A DNA stretch of 64,000 bases from Flavobacterium tegetincola DSM 22377 (lineage in GTDB: Bacteria; Bacteroidota; Bacteroidia; Flavobacteriales; Flavobacteriaceae). The notes below the pieces were generated by a model, which saw only the letters and a program-made list of their open reading frames with translations, was not told the origin of the DNA and searched no databases. This document shows, one piece after another, positions 44,434-55,181 of the stretch. The position numbers and the translations under genes were made by a program. The first letter of the stretch is position 1. Each line of letters begins with the position of its first letter. The stretch lies in the NCBI RefSeq assembly GCF_000425485.1, contig NZ_AUDN01000015.1, forward strand, positions 62,001 to 126,000. The letters run 5' to 3'.

Positions 44434-44913
44434 ATGAAAACAAATATTTTAGGACTTCCAGTCAAAGCTTCAGAAGAAATGGTAACAGAATTGAACGTAT
44501 TATTGTCTAATTTTCAAGTATACTATCAAAATTTAAGAGGAATTCATTGGAACATCCGTGGAAAAAGATTTTTTGAATTGCATGTAAAGTTTGAAGAATT
44601 GTATAACGACGCACAATTAAAAGTGGATATGATTGCCGAACGAATTTTAACCATTGGTGGTAATCCATTACATACTTTTGAAGATTACATAAAGCACAAT
44701 AAATTGCAAGTGGGAAAATCCGTTTCAAATGATGAAAAAGCGGTTCAATTGATTATAGATTCATTATCAGACTTGTTGAAAATTGAGCGTGAAATTTTAA
44801 ATAAATCAGACGAAATTAGCGATGAAGGAACCAATGCTTTGATGAGCGACTTTATTTCTGAACAAGAAAAAACAGTTTGGATGATGCGTGCTTGGGCTGA
44901 AGAAAGTTTGTAA
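44434..44913 (+). CDS. dps: Dps-family ferritin-like protein
   Basis: This 159-residue four-helix protein assembles into dodecamers that oxidise and store iron and protect DNA. The ferroxidase site is LRGIHWNIRGKRFFELH near residue 34 with FEELYNDAQLKVDMIAERI near 50, giving His, Asp and Glu ligands. The N-terminus lacks a Lys-rich DNA tail, so DNA binding is uncertain. It is divergent from oxyR, a classic peroxide-response arrangement. A terminator follows at 44939. Confidence 0.93.
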   Translation: MKTNILGLPVKASEEMVTELNVLLSNFQVYYQNLRGIHWNIRGKRFFELHVKFEELYNDAQLKVDMIAERILTIGGNPLHTFEDYIKHNKLQVGKSVSNDEKAVQLIIDSLSDLLKIEREILNKSDEISDEGTNALMSDFISEQEKTVWMMRAWAEESL

Positions 44914-44938
44914 GATCAAGCATAAGTAAGAATTGAAG

Positions 44939-44966
44939 AGCCATTTCACAATTGAAATGGCTTTTT
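44939..44966 (+). terminator. Intrinsic terminator of dps
   Basis: 10-bp stem AGCCATTTCA (44939-44948) with TGAAATGGCT (44953-44962), then TTTTT. Confidence 0.88.
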
Positions 44967-44968
44967 AT

Positions 44969-45385
44969 TTATGCCAAAAATTTCGCCTTTAATTCCGGTG
45001 TTGGAATCATACAGGCCTCTTTTTTACCATACCATTTGTAACGATTTCGGGCTATATAATCATAAATCGGATTGCGTAAAACAGTTGGAATAATTTTAAA
45101 GACTATTGACCATTTCAAAAAACTTCCCAGCTCTTGAGCAATTTCTAAAGCAGCATCTGATTTAAAAAAGTAGGCCTTTCCAGGTTCATATAAAATAATA
45201 CTGTCCATTTTGGAACGATCGATTTTTAAGTAATTCAGAATTTCAAGACCCAAATCGGATTGTAGTGGTACAAATCTAAAAACGTCTTTTTTATCATGCT
45301 TTATTACATATTGCACAGCGCTGTCGCACAAATTGCAAACGCCATCAAACAAGATGATCTTCTTATTTTCGGGTAAATCTAACAT
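44969..45385 (-). CDS. DCC-family thiol-disulfide oxidoreductase
   Basis: This 138-residue DUF393/DCC protein carries the family motif FDGVCNLCDSAVQYV near residue 12, with a redox CxxC in a Dxx-CxxC thioredoxin-like context. The conserved RFVPLQSDLG near 37 and the C-terminal RNRYKWYGKKEAC complete the fold. It is cytoplasmic by absence of a signal. It starts 4 bp after the mutS2 stop and is probably part of that transcript. Confidence 0.85.
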   Translation of the reverse strand: MLDLPENKKIILFDGVCNLCDSAVQYVIKHDKKDVFRFVPLQSDLGLEILNYLKIDRSKMDSIILYEPGKAYFFKSDAALEIAQELGSFLKWSIVFKIIPTVLRNPIYDYIARNRYKWYGKKEACMIPTPELKAKFLA

Positions 45386-45389
45386 AATT

Positions 45390-47558
45390 TTATTTTTTAG
45401 CTTCTACAAGTTCTAATAAATCTAGGGCTACGTTTGAAGTAAAAACGCCATAATTGACTACCGCTTTTTTACGTTCAATTTTATCAATTGTACCAATTGC
45501 TTTTCCATCGTGCATTCGTACTCTGTCTCCAACTTTCAGCGTTACCTTTGCTTTTTCGGGTACTAAAGCTGCTTTGATCTTCTTCTCTTTTTTCTCTTGT
45601 CTAATTTCTTCCACTTGAACTGCTACCTCTTGAACAACTTCCTTCTTTTTTTGTTCAATAACTTTTATTTCTTTAGCAGTTGTTTTAACTCTTTTAGAAT
45701 TTTCTATTTCCACCATTTTCATTAACTCACCAACAAGTTCCTTCTTGTTCTTATTATTGAAATACTTGTGGGCCAATTCATTGACTTTTTGTCCTAAGTA
45801 GATAGACTTTTGATTACTATCGTACAATTCTTGGTAACTTTCTAGTTTTTGCTTTATTTTAGCATTAGTTGACTCTAACTTTTTACTTTCTTCTCTTGCC
45901 TTAGTTTCCTCTTCTTTTAGGCTGCTTGAAGTTTTTTCTAGCTTAGAGCGTTCCTTTTGAAGCGTTGCAATGGTTTTGTCAAAACGAACTTTTCCAACTT
46001 CAATTTTCTTTTTTGCACGATTGATGAGTCCAAACGGAATTCCATTTTTCTGCGCCACTTCAAAGGTAAATGAACTTCCTGCTTGGCCTAAAACTAGTTT
46101 ATACAACGGTTCTAACGTTTTTTCGTCAAAAAGCATATTGGCATTTTGGGTAAAAGGCAATTCGTTGGCTAATATTTTTAGATTTGAATAATGTGTTGTT
46201 ATAATACCAAAAGCTTCCCGGTGGTAAAATTCTTCTAAAAATATTTCTGCCAAAGCACCTCCCAGTTCTGGATCAGAACCAGTACCAAATTCATCGATTA
46301 AGAAAAGCGTTTTGTTATTGCATTTCTTTAAGAAATAATTCATGTTTTTCAAGCGATAGCTGTACGTACTCAAGTGATTTTCTATCGATTGATTGTCGCC
46401 AATATCCGTCAAGATCCGATCAAAAAGGAACGTTTCGCTTCGTTCATGTACTGGAATTAACATACCACTTTGTAGCATCAATTGGAGTAATCCAACTGTT
46501 TTTAAAGAGATGGTTTTACCTCCAGCATTTGGCCCTGAGATTACAATAATTCTGCTTTCTTGCGTAAATTCAAAAGTTTGTGGATGTGTCTTTTCCTGCT
46601 TTTGTTTATTGTTCAAATATAAGATAGGGTGGAAGGCATCTTTAAAAAAGACACGTCTATTTTCAGTTATTAAAGGCAGAATACCGCTTATGCGATTGGC
46701 ATATTTTGCTTTCGCAGAAATAACGTCGATATCTGAAAGAAAGTTTTGATAATCAATTAACAAAGGTAAAAAGGGACGTACAATTTCAGTTAAATACTTT
46801 AAAATTCTTTTTACTTCCTCTTTTTCCTCATATTCAAGATTAGTTAGTTCTCTTGAGTAATTGAGAGTGGCTTCAGGTTCAATGTAGGCAATACTACCTG
46901 TTTTTGAACTACCTAAAATGGATCCTTTCACTTTTCTCCTGTACATAGCTAAGACCGCTAAAACGCGACGGTTTTCAACGAAACTTTCTTTGATATCGTC
47001 CAAGTAGCCCAATCCATTGTATTGCGATAATGCTGCGCCAAAACTTTGGTTTACTTTACCACGAACTACATTGATTTGTTTCCGAATTTCTAATAAATCA
47101 ACGGATGCATTGTTCTTTACTTCTCCATGTTTATCAACTATTTCCTCAATAGATTTTAGGATATCTTTTGTGTACTCAACGGCTGATGCTTTCTCGTTTA
47201 AATGAGGGTAATAATCGTCAAACTTCTTAAAGAATAAAAGCAAGACATTACAAGTTTCAGATAGAGCTGCAATTTTCCGAAAACTACCCACTTCTAAAGC
47301 GCTATTTTGAATGCCAAGAAATTTTATTTCGTGGTGAATTGCATCAAAACCGTGATTGGGGATGAAATTGTTATTGGAGTAGGAGGCAACATATTCTGAC
47401 GTCTGCATCAGTGCATTCATCAAAACTTTTTTGTTGTGAAACGGTAATATTTGATGTGCTTTTTCTTTTCCAATATCTGTGACACAATGTGATGCTATGG
47501 TCTCTAATATTGTCGGAAATTGTAAATCGTCAAGTGTTTTTTCGGTTATCGAAATCAT
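45390..47558 (-). CDS. mutS2: MutS2-family ATPase lacking a C-terminal Smr nuclease domain
   Basis: The 722-residue protein has the MutS2 core: lever and clamp helices, then ATPase motifs GPNAGGKT near 335, DIGDNQSIENHLSTYS near 388, and LIDEFGTGSDPELGG near 422. A charged coiled coil (~500-620) follows, and the chain ends with a KOW-like segment VGDRVRMHDGKAIGTIDK near 675. The Smr endonuclease domain that normally closes MutS2 (~780 residues) is missing. Thus it could bind branched DNA or collided ribosomes, as MutS2 relatives do, without nicking. A -7 box TAACTTTG lies at 47584-47591. Confidence 0.88.
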   Translation of the reverse strand: MISITEKTLDDLQFPTILETIASHCVTDIGKEKAHQILPFHNKKVLMNALMQTSEYVASYSNNNFIPNHGFDAIHHEIKFLGIQNSALEVGSFRKIAALSETCNVLLLFFKKFDDYYPHLNEKASAVEYTKDILKSIEEIVDKHGEVKNNASVDLLEIRKQINVVRGKVNQSFGAALSQYNGLGYLDDIKESFVENRRVLAVLAMYRRKVKGSILGSSKTGSIAYIEPEATLNYSRELTNLEYEEKEEVKRILKYLTEIVRPFLPLLIDYQNFLSDIDVISAKAKYANRISGILPLITENRRVFFKDAFHPILYLNNKQKQEKTHPQTFEFTQESRIIVISGPNAGGKTISLKTVGLLQLMLQSGMLIPVHERSETFLFDRILTDIGDNQSIENHLSTYSYRLKNMNYFLKKCNNKTLFLIDEFGTGSDPELGGALAEIFLEEFYHREAFGIITTHYSNLKILANELPFTQNANMLFDEKTLEPLYKLVLGQAGSSFTFEVAQKNGIPFGLINRAKKKIEVGKVRFDKTIATLQKERSKLEKTSSSLKEEETKAREESKKLESTNAKIKQKLESYQELYDSNQKSIYLGQKVNELAHKYFNNKNKKELVGELMKMVEIENSKRVKTTAKEIKVIEQKKKEVVQEVAVQVEEIRQEKKEKKIKAALVPEKAKVTLKVGDRVRMHDGKAIGTIDKIERKKAVVNYGVFTSNVALDLLELVEAKK

Positions 47559-47591
47559 GTGTAATAGCGAATTTGCTTGGGTTCAAAGTTA

Positions 47592-47974
47592 CAAAGTTTG
47601 TTACGAAGTACGGTAGAAATTATTTAATGTTAAACAACTTTTATGAATTGTTTTGTAAACTTAAATAAATGTTTATTTTGAATGTAAAAATAATATAAAA
47701 TTTTACATACTTTGAGTCTAGTGTGCTTGAGTACTGTTTTTTGAAAAAGGATGTTTATCGTCAGTTAACGGAGTTACTTTTGAACGGTTAGTTCTCCCAA
47801 ATGCAGTAGAAAAGTTTTCTTTAAATTTCTGACAGAGTAAGTCTGAATGTACAGCCTAGTAATCAAGCAATAGTAGGAGGGATATTTTCAAAAAATGAAT
47901 TTCACTATTGACAATGCAGAGTTGCTGTGGTGTCTTTTTAAGAAAGATAGGAAATAGCAAAAATGCTTATAATT
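47592..47974. other. Intergenic region with no recognisable gene
   Basis: AT-rich DNA. I see a possible 20-codon frame ATG 47895 to TAG 47957, preceded by AGGAGGG (an unusual SD-like string here), and a -7-like TACTTTTG at 47775-47782 without a proper partner. Together with the strong terminator at 47975-48013 these could bound a ~220-nt transcript, but no direct evidence exists. Confidence 0.35.
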
Positions 47975-48013
47975 AAAAAGTCCAATGTTCTGTTGAGAAC
48001 ATTGGACTTTTTT
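47975..48013. terminator. Strong bidirectional intrinsic terminator
   Basis: A perfect 17-bp stem (47975-47991 with 47996-48012) closes on loop GTTG, with T-runs on both sides. It would terminate the large sorted-protein gene on the minus strand. Confidence 0.92.
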
Positions 48014-48102
48014 GTTTGCGACTAAATAGCCGCTAAGTATTTGTTAGTTTCGATCAGGGCAGTTTTGAAGCTGATTACTGGTCAAACCTTTATGGGAAAT
48101 TA

Positions 48103-50556
48103 TTACTTATTGATTAATTTCTCAGTAACAATCGTTCCGTCTGTTAAGTTAATTTTTGCAATGTAAACTCCTTCAACTCTGTTAAAAGCTGTAGCAAATG
48201 TAACATTTTTAACACCATTGTAAGTAGAGATCAAACGTCCTGCGATATCATAGATAGCAATATCTGAAATTTCTTTTGATGAACTTACTTTGAATGTGTT
48301 ATCGTTAAGTGTTACAAATGTCTGAGCAGTAACAAAATCAGGATTAGACAACGTACTGTCATTTTGATATACTAATTCAAATCTATTAAGAACGTTTGCA
48401 GAAGTCGTAGTAAATGAAAAACTACCGTTGTTTAAATTATGGTAAGTATTCTGCACTTTATCGTGAATGTAAACATTCACATCTGTTGTGTTAAATACAC
48501 CTTCTTTATCTTCTATTGTGAAAACAAACGTTTCGGCATAAGTGTTGTTTTTCAATAATCCCATATTAACAACGTCTGTATCATCAAAGGATGGTCTTGC
48601 ATTAATTGCTAATTTGATATCTGTATTGTCTAATAATGTAAAGACTTGTGCTGTAGAAACAGAGTTTGTCGTTGCATCATACATTCTATCGTATGCAATA
48701 GTAGTTTCTGGTGTATAACCAACTAACATTGTACTAGATACTCCATTAGGACCAGACATTGTTACTTTATAACTGTCGATTACTTCATTTGCATTTCTTG
48801 TAAACTGATTGTTGTCGTCCAAAAGACGCATACAGTTATTGAAAATAGCGGTTCCATTGGTAACTAAAGATTTAACTTTAAAACCTTGACCAGATGCAAT
48901 CTTTCCATACTTAGGATCGATCGGAATTACCGGTGTAGTTCCTCCAGGTATAAGTACAGGACTCGCTAAGGTTGTACTACCCAATCTTGTATACGCTACA
49001 TAATCCGCTTGTTGGTAAAAACCAGTACCTGGGTAATTTTGTTGCTGTTTCCACAGATAAATAACACCATCGAGATTCGTGTTTTCGATCAAAAATCGAT
49101 CTGCATCAATTGCTGAAGGATATGGATTGGCTAATAAATTATGACTATTTCCTGAATTAGGACTAGAAGCATTATTTTTAATTTCTACTGTAATGTCACC
49201 ATTGTTAGCAGTACCTTCAAACTTCATATCAATTGCTCTCAATTGAGTTTGATCAGCTAATGGTCCTTGTTGTTTCACTCTTGAAATATATCCTCTACCA
49301 GTTGTAGTTGCATCTAATGAAACCCAACCAGACTGACCTATTGCTAAGCCGGAATTGTACTTGTATAGTAAATCGAAGGCTCCTACATTAGGAACTGCAT
49401 CTCCCGTTTCACCAACAATTCTTGCTCCTGCAATTTGTGATATGAAATTGCCACTAATAGGTGTTCCCCAATAGATGTAATCAAATCTGCGCATTTCTCG
49501 TGTACGCTTTGTAAGTATAATAGAAGGTGCTGGGGCTTGATAGATATCATTATTCCTTTGTACGAAATTTGCCGTACTAGAAATAATTATTTTTGCATTA
49601 TTAGTTGTGGTCGCTCCATTTACACAATCTATAAATTGACCGTCATCAAGTGTTACATCTGCATTTACAATTAAACTATTACATGTAAATGAACCAGCAT
49701 TATATGCTCCTGCAATAATAACTGGATTTTCATCAGTTGGTGGAAGTCCATTACCTGACCAAGCAGATCCATTCCAAGTCTTAATTATGCCATTACTATC
49801 TGTAAGTGGCTGACAAGGTAATACCTTAGATCCGATTGTGAAATAGCGGTACAAACCAAAGTCTACATTGTTAGTAGAGGATACAGATCCTAAAGTTGCT
49901 GTACTTTCAGTACCAGAAATAGATGAAGCTGCTACGTCAATAGTAGAAGGAATAACTTCCCATTGAGATGAAAGCTTATTTAAACCAACAATTGTGTAGT
50001 CTAAATTAGATAAACCAGCAACTGTTGCTGCTCTATAACTTAGTGCTATTTTAGAAGTGACTCCTAATATGTCCCAATATTCACTGCTAGAAATTGATAC
50101 TACGCCAGCTGATAAAGTATTGGTGTTTATATCGTTAGGATCTTGTTTGTAAAATGCTGCATCTACACCTTGTAATGTTGCAGTTGAAGCTTGAATTCTA
50201 ACTGGTGCTAGTACACCGTCTTGTCCAACATTCATTGTGAAAGGTGCAGTACTCAATGTTCTACCGTAACCATCAAGAAAATGCGCATTTGTTGCTCCAG
50301 AAGAGGTTGCAGCTGCTCCAAAAACGATCTTTCCGTACGTTGTACCTGTTCTAGTCGTCTTTGATAATGTCCCACTGTTTGTTCCAAAACCATAATTTCC
50401 AGTTTTCAAACTTAAAATTCCATTATCACGGACAAATAAAATACCGTTATTTTGCAGTTGAGCAAAACTGGCTCCGCACGTAAATAATGAAACTAGCATT
50501 AAAATCCGAGGAGACCGAATTAATGCTGCTTTCGATTTTAAAGTAATTGTTTTCAA
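48103..50556 (-). CDS. Large type IX-secreted surface protein
   Basis: The 817-residue protein has a Sec signal (cleaved near residue 32, ASFAQ) and a long beta-rich, Asn/Thr/Ser-rich region with no enzyme signature I recognise. Residues ~730-817 form a type IX sorting domain, with NTFKVSSSKEISDIAIYDIAGRLIS split over consecutive strands and the ending YIAKINLTDG...EKLINK. It should be exported through T9SS and attached to the cell surface. The N-terminal repeats resemble autotransporter-like LamG/fibril stretches, but this is weak. It sits 10 bp after the small membrane-protein gene. Confidence 0.88.
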   Translation of the reverse strand: MKTITLKSKAALIRSPRILMLVSLFTCGASFAQLQNNGILFVRDNGILSLKTGNYGFGTNSGTLSKTTRTGTTYGKIVFGAAATSSGATNAHFLDGYGRTLSTAPFTMNVGQDGVLAPVRIQASTATLQGVDAAFYKQDPNDINTNTLSAGVVSISSSEYWDILGVTSKIALSYRAATVAGLSNLDYTIVGLNKLSSQWEVIPSTIDVAASSISGTESTATLGSVSSTNNVDFGLYRYFTIGSKVLPCQPLTDSNGIIKTWNGSAWSGNGLPPTDENPVIIAGAYNAGSFTCNSLIVNADVTLDDGQFIDCVNGATTTNNAKIIISSTANFVQRNNDIYQAPAPSIILTKRTREMRRFDYIYWGTPISGNFISQIAGARIVGETGDAVPNVGAFDLLYKYNSGLAIGQSGWVSLDATTTGRGYISRVKQQGPLADQTQLRAIDMKFEGTANNGDITVEIKNNASSPNSGNSHNLLANPYPSAIDADRFLIENTNLDGVIYLWKQQQNYPGTGFYQQADYVAYTRLGSTTLASPVLIPGGTTPVIPIDPKYGKIASGQGFKVKSLVTNGTAIFNNCMRLLDDNNQFTRNANEVIDSYKVTMSGPNGVSSTMLVGYTPETTIAYDRMYDATTNSVSTAQVFTLLDNTDIKLAINARPSFDDTDVVNMGLLKNNTYAETFVFTIEDKEGVFNTTDVNVYIHDKVQNTYHNLNNGSFSFTTTSANVLNRFELVYQNDSTLSNPDFVTAQTFVTLNDNTFKVSSSKEISDIAIYDIAGRLISTYNGVKNVTFATAFNRVEGVYIAKINLTDGTIVTEKLINK

Positions 50557-50566
50557 ATGTTATGTT

Positions 50567-50827
50567 TTAAAGATTAATATCACTCGTATTCTGTAATTTT
50601 CTATTCATCTTATAGAAATAAACAAATGCTAAACCAATGGCGATCATTAAACCAAAAATCAAATACTGATTAATATCAGCTTGTGGTGGTGGCTCAGGTC
50701 CAACTGGTGTAAAATTTCTATCTCCCTCTTCCGCTGGCGTTGTATTGTCAAATGTTTGTGCAATCGTAACAAGTGAATTAAGCATCAGCAGTGAGCCAAA
50801 TATCCAGATTTTTTTGTTAATTTTCAT
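50567..50827 (-). CDS. Small exported protein with proline-rich stretch and C-terminal helix
   Basis: The 86-residue product begins with a signal (about 1-24, ending TIAQ), then a proline-rich acidic segment (TPVGPEPPPQAD) and a transmembrane helix (about 53-71), with a basic tail. The start is the ATG at 50827; the TTG at 50833 is unlikely. A -7 box TACTTTTG lies at 50862-50869. Similar short proteins precede T9SS cargo genes in flavobacteria, but the role is unknown. Confidence 0.65.
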   Translation of the reverse strand: MKINKKIWIFGSLLMLNSLVTIAQTFDNTTPAEEGDRNFTPVGPEPPPQADINQYLIFGLMIAIGLAFVYFYKMNRKLQNTSDINL

Positions 50828-51038
50828 GAGCAATAAATTTTATTAATAGTAAAATATGATACAAAAGTACTTATTATAATTGAATTTAACATTAGTTTTG
50901 ATATAATAAATTCATATTTTTCCCAATAAATCATATATTTAGCACAATAAAAATGCAAGTATTTGTCATGAAAGGTGGTTTTTTGTCAATCACTGTGTTA
51001 TTCTAGGTCATGAACGGTAGTGGCAAACAGTAATCGCT

Positions 51039-51761
51039 TTACTGTAAATTATTTAGAAAAATTTTAAAGTCATTCGTTTTCCGTCTTGAAACGGGCACAA
51101 TTTCTCCATTTGTGAGTTCACAGAACATACCAGAATCCCTAATAATTCTCTTGACAAATTTAAAATTGATCACACTAGATCGACTTATTTTAATAAAAAG
51201 AGGATACTTATATATTAGGTATTCATATTGTGCTAAATTTTTATACGAAAGTATCTTTCTATCATCTGTTGTAACAAATAATGTAGCTCTACCTTCTGAA
51301 GTAATGGATATAACTTCTTCAAGATTAACTATATCATAACCTTGATTAGAAGGGATTACTAAATAATTTAAATTAATTACCGCTTCGCTTTTGGAAAAAT
51401 CTAAATCGAGCTTGGTGAGTACTTTATTAATTGCCGAATCAAATACAATTTTATCTAGCGGCTTAGGTATAAAATCTAATGCGTTAAAGCGAAAGGCATC
51501 TACAGCAAATCGTTTTTCAGAACTGATAAAAATAATAATTGGTTCCGTTTCGAGTTGATTGAGGTAGTCAAAAATTTCATCAGATCCAAGATTGATATCT
51601 AACAGTAGCAAATGCGGTCGGTAATTATTGGATGCTTCAATAAGTTCAGTTGCACCACCCACTTCTGCCACAATTTGCAGTCGAGGATAATTGTCCTCTA
51701 TTAATTTTTTAATTATTGTCCGTTGTATAATGTCATCGTCAGCAATAATGGTGGTGTACAT
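51039..51761 (-). CDS. LytTR-type response regulator
   Basis: This 240-residue regulator has a receiver domain (residues 1-115, acidic pocket ADDDIIQ, phospho-acceptor Asp in LLLLDINLGSDE near 55, FISSEKRFA near 80, Lys in DFIPKPLDK near 98). A LytTR DNA-binding domain (~140-240) follows, with LYKISRSSVINFKF-like strands (here KISRSSVINFKFVKRI) and the CELTNGEIVPVSRRKTNDFK end. It probably regulates genes in response to a histidine kinase elsewhere. The consensus promoter at 51780-51810 drives it. Confidence 0.9.
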   Translation of the reverse strand: MYTTIIADDDIIQRTIIKKLIEDNYPRLQIVAEVGGATELIEASNNYRPHLLLLDINLGSDEIFDYLNQLETEPIIIFISSEKRFAVDAFRFNALDFIPKPLDKIVFDSAINKVLTKLDLDFSKSEAVINLNYLVIPSNQGYDIVNLEEVISITSEGRATLFVTTDDRKILSYKNLAQYEYLIYKYPLFIKISRSSVINFKFVKRIIRDSGMFCELTNGEIVPVSRRKTNDFKIFLNNLQ

Positions 51762-51779
51762 GCTCTAAGTTTTAGTTTT

Positions 51780-51810
51780 CAAATATATCGTTTAATGATT
51801 TGAAATGCAA
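51780..51810 (-). promoter_or_regulatory. Consensus promoter of the LytTR regulator
   Basis: On the minus strand TTG (51808-51810), 20 bp, TATATTTG (51780-51787). The leader is ~18 nt. Confidence 0.8.
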
Positions 51811-52203
51811 TAGTGAAATATATTAATTACTCACAAATCTTAAGAAATATTTGTAATAAATAGTGTTTTAATTTTAGTCTAATAAAGCAATTTGTGCAAA
51901 TGAATGCTGGAATTAAATTGAAAGAATAGTTATGTAAAAACTGATATATTTTTATTGCCATATATTTAACGCTGAATATATTTATTTTGTATTGTAAAAG
52001 GATATTACATCAGTCCTTATTTGATGCGAAATTAATAGATGCTAGTCTCGTTTAATTTTATATTAATTCACTATAAGATCTATTTAATTCAATTATTTCA
52101 ACACTCAATCCAATTTAAAAACTTTATACGTCTTATTAAGTTTGTATTAGTTAGGATTAAATAATCTTTGGTGCAACATGTATTTGTTAAAATCGCGCAA
52201 ACT
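51811..52203. other. Intergenic region without recognisable features
   Basis: Very AT-rich DNA between the divergent LytTR gene and the thiamine operon. I see no gene, hairpin terminator or repeat that can be supported. Confidence 0.5.
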
Positions 52204-52234
52204 TTTGCTTATGTCATCTTTTAACTTATTTTTG
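52204..52234 (+). promoter_or_regulatory. Consensus promoter of the thiamine operon
   Basis: TTTG (52204-52207), 19 bp, TATTTTTG (52227-52234). Predicted initiation near 52241 is directly at the 5' edge of the riboswitch. Confidence 0.85.
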
Positions 52235-52242
52235 TGGCATAA

Positions 52243-52324
52243 ACTTTAGGGGTGTTCTAAAAATTTTTAGATCTGAGAAAGACCCTTTGAACCTGACATG
52301 GCTAATACCAGCGAAGGGAAAAGT
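52243..52324 (+). ncRNA. TPP riboswitch (THI element)
   Basis: The aptamer shows P1 arms ACTTT (52243-52247) and AAAGT (52320-52324), the conserved AGGGGTG segment, CTGAGA near 52273 and ACCCTTTGAACCTGA with AATACCAGCGAAGGGAA, the two TPP-binding junction blocks. It senses thiamine diphosphate and should switch off the downstream operon. No clean T-run terminator is seen after it; an 18-base palindrome at 52329-52346 and a hairpin at 52367-52385 are candidate expression platforms, so translational control of thiS is possible. Confidence 0.95.
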
Positions 52325-52451
52325 TGACAACATCTATATAGATGTTTACACGTCTTTTCATAAACGTACATTTCCTAAAAATGTAAGTTCATTTCATCGT
52401 TATTTCTCTTTTAAAATTTCCCGTTTTCAGTTTATTTTTAAATACTATAAA

Positions 52452-54561
<2,110 letters not shown>

Positions 54562-54593
54562 CACATAACTAAATATTTTTAAAATAAACTAAA

Positions 54594-55181
54594 ATGATAG
54601 TAGTCCTTTCGCCCGAAAATGATATTCCCAATGAAATTGAACTCCTGCACCAACTATTTGAAGAAGGTTTAGAGTATTATCATTTGAGAAAACCAAATAA
54701 GAAATATGATGAACATGTGGCTTTTTTAAATCAAATTGATCCGCAATTTCACACCCGAATTGTAGTGCATTATTTTCATGAATTGATCAATGTTTTTCCA
54801 TTAAAAGGGATTCATTTCCAAGAAGCTGCTAGAGCGTTGCATTTAGAAGTTCCGAGTGTTTATTTTATGAAGTTAAATATGTTTGGCAAAACAATTAGTT
54901 CGTCCTTTCATCACCCACAAGATATAGAAAATGCAACGTTTGAGTTTGATTACCACTTGTTGAGTCCAATTTTTTCATCCATTTCAAAAGTAGGCTATGA
55001 AGGAAAAGGCTTTGATGTAAATGGTATTAGAAAAACAATTGTTGGAATGGGAGGTGTCACTGCAGAAAATTTATCCAAATTTACAGCATTGGGTTATAAG
55101 GGAGTGGGCGTTTTAGGCGGTATTTGGCATTCAGAATCGCCTGTGGAAACATTTAAACTAATGAAAACGTATTTTGAATAA
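54594..55181 (+). CDS. TenI/ThiE-family protein, probably non-canonical
   Basis: The 195-residue TIM-barrel protein is related to ThiE but lacks its landmarks: LRKPNKKYDE replaces the LRxKD loop, VVHYFHEL replaces the INDN segment and GIHFQEAAR replaces GVHLGQxD. The HxLLSPIF...GYEGKGF block near residue 115-135 aligns with TenI. It may therefore act like TenI (thiazole-phosphate tautomerase or a helper) rather than join pyrimidine and thiazole. The following thiD begins 8 bp before its stop codon. Confidence 0.75.
   Translation: MIVVLSPENDIPNEIELLHQLFEEGLEYYHLRKPNKKYDEHVAFLNQIDPQFHTRIVVHYFHELINVFPLKGIHFQEAARALHLEVPSVYFMKLNMFGKTISSSFHHPQDIENATFEFDYHLLSPIFSSISKVGYEGKGFDVNGIRKTIVGMGGVTAENLSKFTALGYKGVGVLGGIWHSESPVETFKLMKTYFE

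Noticed and set aside
52287..52451. A 55-codon upstream extension of thiS
   Set aside because: It begins inside the TPP aptamer and has no ThiS similarity; ATG 52452 gives the normal ThiS length.
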